Shown here one piece after another: positions 52,336-59,692 of a stretch of 64,000 bases of DNA. The translations under genes were made by a program, and so were the position numbers. This DNA is from PMP191F sp047602185. GTDB lineage: Bacteria > Bacteroidota > Bacteroidia > Chitinophagales > Chitinophagaceae. The notes beneath the pieces were generated by a model, which had not been told where the DNA came from, ran no database searches, and saw only the letters and a list, made by a program, of their open reading frames with translations. How positions within the stretch are numbered: position 1 is the first letter of the stretch; each line of letters opens with the position of its first letter. The DNA lies in assembly GCA_047602185.1 (NCBI GenBank), contig JASGHY010000001.1:1054001-1118000 (forward strand), read 5' to 3'.

Positions 52336-52811
52336 ATGCTGCATTTTAAATTGTAAACAAACCGGATTATGGTGGTGTAACCAGTGAACCACGGTTTTCA
52401 CAGGTGTTGTCATGCAAGGCATTCAATGGGATAGGAATTCAGCTCTACGGTTATGGTTCCAGGAAGGAGTGAGGATTGTTTTTCCGTTCAATGAAAGTCA
52501 GAAAATCGGCTGATTGTTTAATTCCAAAAGCTGACACAAATTTAATGCATACTTCCTTAACATGCAAGTAGGTGTGCATAAGTGTAACAAAAATACCCGC
52601 AGAATAAGAAATCTGCGGGTGCTGATCAGAGCCTAAATGATTGATTATTTTTTAGTTATGGGTGAATTATACTTTTAAAGCTTTAACAGTATTACAGCAA
52701 AGCGATATCCACATCCGGGTATCTGGTAGCCCGGAAGAGGCAAAACTGTTATGCGAAACAGCTACTACCTGGTAGTTGTGCCTGTGTACCCGTCTTTACT
52801 GATATGGAAGT
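52336..52811 (-). other. spacer between the two microprotein genes
   Basis: It holds the terminator at 52595-52620 and, between it and the 37-aa gene, ~190 bases with hairpins (CTGTTTCGCATAACAG near 52745 and CGGGCTACCAGATACCCGG near 52715 on the minus strand). This could be a structured 3' UTR or small RNA. From 52336 to 52590 I see no feature. Confidence 0.35.
52595..52620 (-). terminator. terminator downstream of the 37-aa gene
   Basis: ACCCGCAG pairs perfectly with CTGCGGGT over a 10-base loop; on the minus strand it is followed by ATTTTTGTT. Confidence 0.75.
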
Positions 52812-52925
52812 TTAGTTTTGTGTGAACCAGAATGCAAATGCCATAATTGCGGAGAAATAGAGAACTGTGATAGTGGCAAGAACATAGGCATTCTCTTGTG
52901 TGTGGGGCATAGTAGGTTTGTACAT
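52812..52925 (-). CDS. single-pass membrane microprotein, 37 aa
   Basis: Reading the minus strand from ATG at 52925 gives MYKPTMPHTQENAYVLATIT then VLYFSAIMAFAFWFTQN, stop at 52812-52814. It shares the plan of the 36-aa gene at 52225: short polar N-terminus with H and E, one membrane segment, aromatic FWF end. It was too short for ordinary gene calling. A terminator lies 190 bases downstream. The function is unknown; a small subunit of a respiratory or transport complex is one possibility. Confidence 0.5.
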   Translation of the reverse strand: MYKPTMPHTQENAYVLATITVLYFSAIMAFAFWFTQN

Positions 52926-53080
52926 GATAGTGGATTTAAAGATGATTAATTAATGGTGTAATCATCACAGGGTAGGACGGAAATTAAATCAATTGATTTT
53001 CACCGGTTTAAAAAGGGGACGGAAAAAGTGAGGCGGTGTTTCTTTCTACTGGTTATCTTCTGCTAACTTTAGGGCCGTTT

Positions 53081-54454
53081 ATGTACGCTATCGTTGATAT
53101 AGAAACCACCGGGGGATACGCATCTAATAACGACATTACTGAAGTTGCTATTGTGTTACACGATGGCGAAAAAATAATAAGTCGTTTTGCTACACTCATT
53201 AAACCCCGTTTTCATATTCCGCATCATATCCAGGTCCTTACCGGAATAACGCCTGCTATGGTAGCAGATGCACCCGCTTTTGAAGATATCGCTAATGCTA
53301 TTTTTAATATGCTTCAGGGCAATGTTTTCGTAGCACACAATGTAAATTTTGATTACTCTTTCTTAAAACATCACCTGGCACAGGCCGGTTATGAACTGAA
53401 CTGTTCAAAATTGTGTACTGTAAGATTGACCAAAAAAGTATTCCCCGGGCTGCCTTCCTACAGTCTTGGAAATCTTTGCCGTCATTTTGGAATTACTATT
53501 GAAAACAGACACCGTGCCGGTGGCGATGTAGCTGCTACTGTTTTACTGCTGGAAATGTTATTGCAGCAGGGGGCTCAACAGCATATTCAGCAATTTGTAA
53601 AAAAAGGAGCGAAGGAGCAGTCCCTGCCCCCGCATTTATCCAAAGAAATAATCGAGCAACTGCCCTATACGCCCGGTGTATATTATTTCCACGATCAGAA
53701 AGGGAAGATCATTTATGTAGGCAAGGCAAAGAACCTGCGATACAGGGTAAGGAGTCATTTTGCTCACAATGGAGCGGGTAAACAGCGACAGGATTTTCTA
53801 CGTAATGTATATAACATCACTTTTCAGCCCTGTAGTACTGAGCTGATGGCCTTTATACTGGAAAGCGTTGAGATCAAAAGATTGTGGCCTGCATTTAACC
53901 GCAGCCAGAAACGTGCAGCCAAAGTATTTGGGTTGTATGTTTTTGAAGACAGGAATGGTTATATGCGCCTCGCAATTGATCAGAAAAAGAAACACCTGCA
54001 GCCTTTATACACGTTCAACCTGCTGGTTGAAGGGCAGAACCTGTTAAAACAACTGGTCAACAGGTTCAATCTTTGTCCCAAATTCTGTTTTGTACAGACT
54101 GATAACGATCCCTGCATTGGCCTCGCTGATAATAGCTGCAAAGGGGCCTGTGAATTACAGGAAGATGCGATGAATTATAATGGCCGTGTACAGCAGGCAA
54201 TTGAATATATCCACCATATGCTGCCAACATTCGCCGTAATGGACGAAGGCAATCACCACGAAGAACAAAGTTGCATACTGATGGAAAAAGGCAGGTTTTA
54301 TGGAATGGGATATATACCTGTTGGTTATGCTGTTTCCGATATCAGTACGTTAAAAACACAGCTTACGCCATATCCTGAGAACGATTATATCCGTGGATTG
54401 ATCTACCAGTTTGCAGAAAGGAATCCGGGCAAACGGATTGGATTTACCGGATAA
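53081..54454 (+). CDS. DEDDh exonuclease fused to GIY-YIG nuclease domain
   Basis: ATG at 53081 starts MYAIVDIETTGGYASNNDIT, motif ExoI (D-x-E) of the DNA polymerase III epsilon family. ExoII is VAHNVNFDYSFL and ExoIII HRAGGDVAAT (residues ~85-160). A GIY-YIG domain follows at ~205-285 (YTPGVYYFHDQKGKIIYVGK AKNLR-type), as in UvrC and Cho. The last ~150 residues include a Cys cluster (CPKFCFVQTDNDPCIGLADN, then CKGAC). The fusion probably trims or incises damaged DNA. Confidence 0.88.
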   Translation: MYAIVDIETTGGYASNNDITEVAIVLHDGEKIISRFATLIKPRFHIPHHIQVLTGITPAMVADAPAFEDIANAIFNMLQGNVFVAHNVNFDYSFLKHHLAQAGYELNCSKLCTVRLTKKVFPGLPSYSLGNLCRHFGITIENRHRAGGDVAATVLLLEMLLQQGAQQHIQQFVKKGAKEQSLPPHLSKEIIEQLPYTPGVYYFHDQKGKIIYVGKAKNLRYRVRSHFAHNGAGKQRQDFLRNVYNITFQPCSTELMAFILESVEIKRLWPAFNRSQKRAAKVFGLYVFEDRNGYMRLAIDQKKKHLQPLYTFNLLVEGQNLLKQLVNRFNLCPKFCFVQTDNDPCIGLADNSCKGACELQEDAMNYNGRVQQAIEYIHHMLPTFAVMDEGNHHEEQSCILMEKGRFYGMGYIPVGYAVSDISTLKTQLTPYPENDYIRGLIYQFAERNPGKRIGFTG

Positions 54455-54466
54455 TGCAGAGGAATT

Positions 54467-54509
54467 TATTGTTGGATTGCTCAATGGGTATATTAACAAT
54501 CCAACAATA
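54467..54509. terminator. perfect 13-bp inverted repeat between convergent genes
   Basis: TATTGTTGGATTG at 54467 and CAATCCAACAATA at 54497 are exact reverse complements across a 17-base spacer. It lies between the exonuclease (+) and the lipoprotein (-) stops and may act as a bidirectional terminator, though there is no GC-rich core. Confidence 0.55.
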
Positions 54510-54515
54510 AAGCTA

Positions 54516-54986
54516 TTAATAAGCTGACACTGCATAATGCTTCAGTGCAGTTACCTTCAGGCGGTTATTAACAACATATACCTTTTTGTATTCGCGGAAC
54601 TGATTGTCCTTATCCATAAACCCGATGATGCAGGAATATTGTTCAGGTCCTTTTTTAATAACAGGCTTGGGCATAATGCCAAAATTGGGCAGTTTTAACG
54701 TATCCTTTCCTTCAATTTCTTCAAAACGTAACTGCATCAGGTAGTGAAATGTCTTAGGCGTTTCATACAGTTTCACGGAAAAATACCAATCATTTAATGG
54801 ATTATCGGTCTTCACCTTGTACTCTGCTACCGGTTCTTTACTCACTGTTGTACGGGTAGCGGGAACATTATCTGCAGTGCTGGTAACTGCGGGATTTTCT
54901 TCTGTGGTGGTGGCTGGTGATGTGTTATTCTGTTGTCCGCAGGAGTACAGCAGCACAAATGCCCATGCATAATAAATTCTCTTCAT
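54516..54986 (-). CDS. lipoprotein of unknown function, 156 aa
   Basis: Start 54986 gives MKRIYYAWAFVLLYSCGQQN with lipobox LLYSC; an ATG nine codons earlier lacks a hydrophobic start. A Thr/Ala-rich linker (SPATTTEENPAVTSTADNVP) is followed by a ~100-residue domain (NDWYFSVKLYETPKTFHYLM, ILRF-type strands, YSCIIGFMDKDNQFREYKKV). I recognise no family. Confidence 0.7.
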   Translation of the reverse strand: MKRIYYAWAFVLLYSCGQQNNTSPATTTEENPAVTSTADNVPATRTTVSKEPVAEYKVKTDNPLNDWYFSVKLYETPKTFHYLMQLRFEEIEGKDTLKLPNFGIMPKPVIKKGPEQYSCIIGFMDKDNQFREYKKVYVVNNRLKVTALKHYAVSAY

Positions 54987-55204
54987 GTTACATTGCCTGT
55001 TTAAGCGCTTCAAAATAATGCATAATCAGCAGAAATGATACCAAAGTGAACGCAGATTTCACGGATTGATAATGGATTAACAGATTGTTTCATGCTTTGA
55101 TAGCTGAATTGTTCGGTGGCTGTTGGTGTTGGCTGATAGAGTCGCACTTCTGTCACTTTCAAATTTTCAAATTGGTATATTTTCAAATTCCTTATTTTCA
55201 GTAT

Positions 55205-55936
55205 ATGGAAAAACACCTCACTTCATGGTACAGTGATGCCTTACAAACAGAAATGCCCATTGCTGTGTACGGCCATTATGGATTTGCATTGCTGATGGTT
55301 CCTACAGCTTCAGCAGATTACCTGGAATATGAACGGTTTGGATTGATAGAGTCATTACGCCCGTTTATAGATGCCGGCAAAGTGAAGATCTTTTCCATCA
55401 ATAGCATGAACAATGAAAGCTGGATGAACTACAGCATTGATCCACGCCAGCGTGCAGTACGCCATGTACAATGGAATCACTATGTATTTAATGAGGTAAT
55501 ACCTTTCATCCGCAACAGCACAAGCGGCGAAACGCCTGTAATTACCACCGGTGCTTCCTTTGGCGCTTTGCATAGCGCCAATTTATTCTTCAAACGCCCC
55601 GATCTTATTAATGGCTGCATTGCGATGAGCGGTGTATATGAGTTGACAGAATATACCCGTGGTTATTTTGATGAAGATGTGTATTTCAACAGCCCCATGC
55701 ATTATATGCCCAATCTTACAGATCATAATATCCTGGAGCAGATCCGCCGCAGTCATCATATTCATCTCCTTTCCGGTAGCGGCGATCATGAAGATCCGTC
55801 TTCTGCAGGTCGTTTTGCACGTATCTTATACGACAAAGGCATCTGGTATGAACTGGATATCTGGGGGCAGGAGTGGCGACATGACTGGCCCACCTGGAAA
55901 GCCATGCTACCACATTACATGGCAACAAGATTCTGA
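55205..55936 (+). CDS. alpha/beta-hydrolase, esterase family
   Basis: ATG at 55205 starts MEKHLTSWYSDALQTEMPIA; the upstream frame from 55085 is not coding-like. The nucleophile elbow is GASFGALHSA (Ser), followed by the FKRPDLINGCIAMSG segment. Acid and His candidates are in SGSGDHEDPSSAGRF and WRHDWPTWKAMLPHYM. This is the esterase-D/putative esterase fold, 243 residues, cytoplasmic. The substrate is unknown. Confidence 0.85.
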   Translation: MEKHLTSWYSDALQTEMPIAVYGHYGFALLMVPTASADYLEYERFGLIESLRPFIDAGKVKIFSINSMNNESWMNYSIDPRQRAVRHVQWNHYVFNEVIPFIRNSTSGETPVITTGASFGALHSANLFFKRPDLINGCIAMSGVYELTEYTRGYFDEDVYFNSPMHYMPNLTDHNILEQIRRSHHIHLLSGSGDHEDPSSAGRFARILYDKGIWYELDIWGQEWRHDWPTWKAMLPHYMATRF

Positions 55937-56237
55937 TGACTTTTTTCTTCTGGCGCGGGTCTTACGCAGTAGACTCATGGTTTACAATCAGCAATATTCA
56001 TTATTGATTTGCCTTTAATGGGCGTTTAATAGGCCGATAACAGGCAAAAGGTGGGATAAAGGTGGGATATACCTGTGATATGTCTGGGATACACCTGTCC
56101 GAAAACTAGCAAAAGGGTAGGGGGCTGGTGTTTAAACCCTTATGCAAAGATGGTGTTAAAATGAGACTGTCACCACAAAACCATTAGTCTGATAGCAGTA
56201 ACTATTTGTTACAATAGTTACAACAAACTTTTTTATT
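55937..56237 (+). promoter_or_regulatory. regulatory leader with four 11-bp iterons and a palindrome
   Basis: 56052-56095 contains four head-to-tail 11-bp units (TGGGATAAAGG, TGGGATATACC, TGTGATATGTC, TGGGATACACC), one helical turn apart. At 56198-56221 GTAACTATT and AATAGTTAC form a perfect inverted repeat with a 6-base spacer, 16 bases before the next start codon. Both look like protein-binding sites for the gene at 56238. Confidence 0.5.
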
Positions 56238-56993
56238 ATGGCTATACAGTCAGGTATTATAAGACTTGAAGGAAAGCTGGATAATATAGTTTTCTATACT
56301 GCAAATGGGCGTTACCTGGCCCGCCGTAAAACGAGCCTTAATAAAGAGCGTATAGCTACAGATCCGGCTTATCAAACGGCAAGGAACAATAATACTGAAT
56401 TTGCCAGAGCTTCCCGCGCAGGAAAAGAATTGCGTAGTAGCTTGCTGCCACTCATTCATCGCAGAATGGATGGTACGCTGGTAAACAGATTAAATGCAGC
56501 ATTGCTGAAAGTATTAAAATCAGATATAGATGCTATTCCCGGGCAGAGAAATATCAGGAATGGCAACATGGAATTGTTGCAGGAGTTCAGATTCAACAAA
56601 AAAGTAAGGTTACATAGTATTCTGCTGGTTAAACCTCAGTTGAGTGTAGCACGTGCTACGGGGTGTTTCACTGTTGCTTTACATGATTTTGTTGCTGATA
56701 AAATGCTTGCCAAATTGCATGGAATGACGCACTGTGAATTAGTAACAGCGGTTGTTGCAATGGATTTTGATCAGCCAGCTTGTATAGCTGAGTTCGCTCG
56801 CTCGTCTATGATCTCATTAACATCAACAGAGCCGGAAGATATTGTGCTTATCAGTAAACTGCCACCTGGTAATAACTTACCGCTAGTACTGATAATGGGT
56901 ATTAATACATATCATCCACGGGATGGCGTATTGTGTCTGAGTGAAAATGCATTGTTCACACCACTGGAGATAATAGACGTCGATATAAGGTAA
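56238..56993 (+). CDS. conserved Bacteroidota hypothetical protein, 251 aa
   Basis: The start MAIQSGIIRLEGKLDNIVFY and the segment YLARRKTSLNKERIATDPAY, TARNNNTEFARASRAGKELR are recognisable features of a widespread uncharacterised Bacteroidota family. The C-terminal ~130 residues (HSILLVKPQLSVARATGCFT, CELVTAVVAMDF) are beta-rich. There is no signal peptide or membrane segment. The promoter region has unusually ordered sites, so expression is probably controlled. Function unknown. Confidence 0.75.
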   Translation: MAIQSGIIRLEGKLDNIVFYTANGRYLARRKTSLNKERIATDPAYQTARNNNTEFARASRAGKELRSSLLPLIHRRMDGTLVNRLNAALLKVLKSDIDAIPGQRNIRNGNMELLQEFRFNKKVRLHSILLVKPQLSVARATGCFTVALHDFVADKMLAKLHGMTHCELVTAVVAMDFDQPACIAEFARSSMISLTSTEPEDIVLISKLPPGNNLPLVLIMGINTYHPRDGVLCLSENALFTPLEIIDVDIR

Positions 56994-57465
56994 GAAGCAA
57001 GAAAATGTGTAAATGCAGGAAGTCTGATGTCTGAATGAAGTCAGAAAGACCGAAAATCCGGAAGAAAACCAGTTGGCAATTTGCAGTTACCGTTAATATC
57101 AGCAACGAGCTTTGAGCTACGAGCCGCGAGGAATACAAGTTAGCAGTTGGCAATTTGCAGTTAAACCAGTGAATAGTCAATGGTGAATAGTGAATATGAA
57201 CTGCGAGCCACGAGCGAATACAAGTTGGCAGTTGGCAATTTGCAGTTACCTGTAACTTGCATCTGGTAACCTGTATTCAGAAACTGGTATCTGGTAACCG
57301 GTAACGCCCGTCTCACGTTTGACTTTTCACGTTTCGCGGACATTCACTCACGACTGACGATTGCCGTCTGCCGATTCACGATTCCATTCACTGCCTTAAA
57401 TCCCTCAATCTCCAAATTCCGAAATCTTCACGATCAGCTTCCTGTATTCCCCAAATCAGCAGCCT
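56994..57465. repeat. intergenic word-repeat mosaic L13
   Basis: It contains AGTTGGCAATTTGCAGTTAC, GAGCTTTGAGCTACGAGCCG and, at 57190-57385, the ~190-bp block shared with L1 (same strand) and L12 (inverted). No gene is visible. Confidence 0.85.
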
Positions 57466-58821
57466 TTAATTAATATTGTTTCCCGGGTATTGATCCAGCA
57501 GTTGCAAAAGCTCCTTTACTTTTTCGGGATACTGTGCTGCTATATTGGTGCGTTCACGAATATCTTCGGTAAGGTTGAAGAGTTCTATTAATGGAGCAGC
57601 CACAGTGCCGGTACGGCGTACTTTCCACGGCCCCTGGCGTAATGCTTCCGGTATGCCATTGTTTACATAATAGATAGGCTGGTGATGGTAATCTTTTTGT
57701 TTGCCGCTTAGCATGGGCGCTACAGATTCTCCATCCAATGTTCTTCCTTTTGGCAATGGAAGGCTCAGCCATGCTGCAATTGTTGGCAATACATCCAGGC
57801 TGGTAAATGATGCTGATAATTCTGCCACAGGAATATGACCTTTCCAATACACAATGAATGGTACACGATGACCACCTTCATAAGTTTCACCTTTTTTGCC
57901 CCTGAATATACCTGTGCTGCCTACATGCCAGGGTTTGGTAACACCATCTCCCGACATGCGTTCAGGGAAATCGATCCACGGGCCATTATCGCTGCTGAAT
58001 ATAAAAATGGTATTGTTGCCAAATCCTTTTGCTTCTACAGTTTTCCATAGTTCTGCCAGTCCGCCATCTATCTCTTCAATTACATCACCATAGGCTCCGC
58101 CGGCAGAACGGTTTTTATACCTGCTGCCCGATGCGATGGGCAGATGTGGCATATTGTGCGCGAAATACAGGAAGAATGGTTTACCGGGCGTTTGCGCTTT
58201 AATAAAACGGATAGCTTCCTGTGTATATAAACCGGTAAGAGAGGTATCTGCGGGACGTTCAATTACCGGTGTTCTGTCGCGGAAGATCTTTAAGGTGGTA
58301 TCTGTTTTTACATAGGGTGCCTTGTAATCGTGACTGTACAGCATTCCGAAATAATGATCAAATCCCTGTGCTGTGGGGTGATTGGCAGGTATTTTATCGC
58401 CCAGGTGCCATTTGCCGATCATCTGCGTGGTATAACCGGCCTGTTTCAGCATTTCTGCAATAGTCACTTCTTCATCGGGCATCCCGAATTTAGAACCGGG
58501 AGGAATGGGAGAGTTCAGTTGCATACGGGTAGGGTAGCGTCCTGTAAGCAGGGTAGCCCTCGAAGGTGTGCAGGAAGGTGAGGTTACCATATACCCGGTA
58601 GCTTTTGTTCCCTGTGCTGCCATACGGTCAAGAAAGGGCGTTTTGATCTGCGGATTACCATAGCATCCCAGGTCACTATAACCCATATCATCTGTAAGTA
58701 CCAGGATAATATTAGGACGTTGCTGGGCCTTAGCTGGTAAGCTGAATAATGTCAGGAATATTGCAAGTGCCAGGAACGGATAAAAACGATCCCTTTGCAG
58801 GCGTGTTGATGTGAAAGCCAT
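57466..58821 (-). CDS. secreted sulfatase
   Basis: Start 58821 leads to a signal region ending SLPAKAQ; the ATG 54 bases earlier is less suitable. Type I sulfatase motifs are present: PNIILVLTDDMGYSDLGCYG, the formylglycine site SPSCTPSRATLLTGR (Cys in C-x-P-x-R), IGKWHLG, FFLYFAHNMPHLPI and FSSDNGPW. It removes sulfate from an extracellular polysaccharide or glycan in the periplasm. No polysaccharide-utilisation genes are adjacent. Confidence 0.93.
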   Translation of the reverse strand: MAFTSTRLQRDRFYPFLALAIFLTLFSLPAKAQQRPNIILVLTDDMGYSDLGCYGNPQIKTPFLDRMAAQGTKATGYMVTSPSCTPSRATLLTGRYPTRMQLNSPIPPGSKFGMPDEEVTIAEMLKQAGYTTQMIGKWHLGDKIPANHPTAQGFDHYFGMLYSHDYKAPYVKTDTTLKIFRDRTPVIERPADTSLTGLYTQEAIRFIKAQTPGKPFFLYFAHNMPHLPIASGSRYKNRSAGGAYGDVIEEIDGGLAELWKTVEAKGFGNNTIFIFSSDNGPWIDFPERMSGDGVTKPWHVGSTGIFRGKKGETYEGGHRVPFIVYWKGHIPVAELSASFTSLDVLPTIAAWLSLPLPKGRTLDGESVAPMLSGKQKDYHHQPIYYVNNGIPEALRQGPWKVRRTGTVAAPLIELFNLTEDIRERTNIAAQYPEKVKELLQLLDQYPGNNIN

Positions 58822-58838
58822 GGTTGATGGATAATAGC

Positions 58839-58846
58839 CAAATGTA
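58839..58846 (-). promoter_or_regulatory. -7 promoter element of the sulfatase gene
   Basis: TACATTTG on the minus strand matches TAnnTTTG, 18 bases upstream of the start at 58821. Confidence 0.45.
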
Positions 58847-59080
58847 CGGGCATTCTTTGTATGAATAGTATGCAACCGTTTGCGTTCAGGTTTTTATTTA
58901 TACCTCTGCCTGGTTGAAATATTATTAATGCTGCAAGATTATATAAGCACTACCTGGTCAGATTATAGCTGAACAAAAAGAACGCAGACGTAGGTTGATA
59001 ATCAGGAGATTTGACTGTTAAGTTCTTCTGAAAAAGCGGCATGGTTTTTTCATTAGTATTTTTACAAATGTGTATCAACT

Positions 59081-59590
59081 ATGAAAACTCTCCGTTATCT
59101 GATCCCTTTTTCTGTAGCCGCTACAGTAATTGCAGCCTGTAATAAAGACAGTGATGCAACCACTGATCTGCGTATCAGGCTTACAGACAATCCTTACAGC
59201 GCTACAGCTGTAAATGTAGATATCCAACAAGTACGTATTAATTTAAGTGATGATTCCGCCGGCTGGGTTAACCTGGATACAAGAGCAGGTGTGTATAATC
59301 TGCTGAATCTGCAAAATGGTATTGATACTCTGATTGCACAGAGTATAGTACCTGCAGGTACTGTAAAAGAAATTCGTTTTGTATTGGGTAGCCGGAACAG
59401 TATTGAGTTTGCGGGTACTGCTTATCCGCTTACTATTCCCAGTGGCAGCGAATCTGGTCTTAAGATAAAATTGAATCGCAGGCTTAATGCAGATATAGAT
59501 TCACTTGTAATTGATTTTGATGCTGCATTGTCTATTCTACAGGAAGGAACAGGAGACTATAAGCTAAAACCTGTTTTGAAAATAAAATAA
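59081..59590 (+). CDS. DUF4382 lipoprotein
   Basis: A lipoprotein signal (LIPFSVAATVIAACNKDSDA, lipobox IAAC) is followed by the DUF4382 domain: LRIRLTDNPYSATAVNVDIQ, WVNLDTRAGVYNLLNLQNGI, IVPAGTVKEIRFVLGSRNSI, GLKIKLNRRLNADIDSLVID. DUF4382 proteins are secreted or surface-bound and uncharacterised. It is one of the shorter members, with a single domain. Confidence 0.88.
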   Translation: MKTLRYLIPFSVAATVIAACNKDSDATTDLRIRLTDNPYSATAVNVDIQQVRINLSDDSAGWVNLDTRAGVYNLLNLQNGIDTLIAQSIVPAGTVKEIRFVLGSRNSIEFAGTAYPLTIPSGSESGLKIKLNRRLNADIDSLVIDFDAALSILQEGTGDYKLKPVLKIK

Positions 59591-59610
59591 CGGCATTAGA
59601 ATATTTATTA

Positions 59611-59637
59611 AAAAGGACCTCATAAAGAGGTCCTTTT
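59611..59637. terminator. terminator between convergent genes
   Basis: AAAAGGACCTC pairs perfectly with GAGGTCCTTTT over ATAAA, usable in both directions by the DUF4382 gene and the secreted-protein gene ending at 59693. Confidence 0.88.
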
Positions 59638-59692
59638 ATATTTAGTGAAGTTTTATTTTAACTACGGAAGTATATGCCAGAGACTTTGATCT

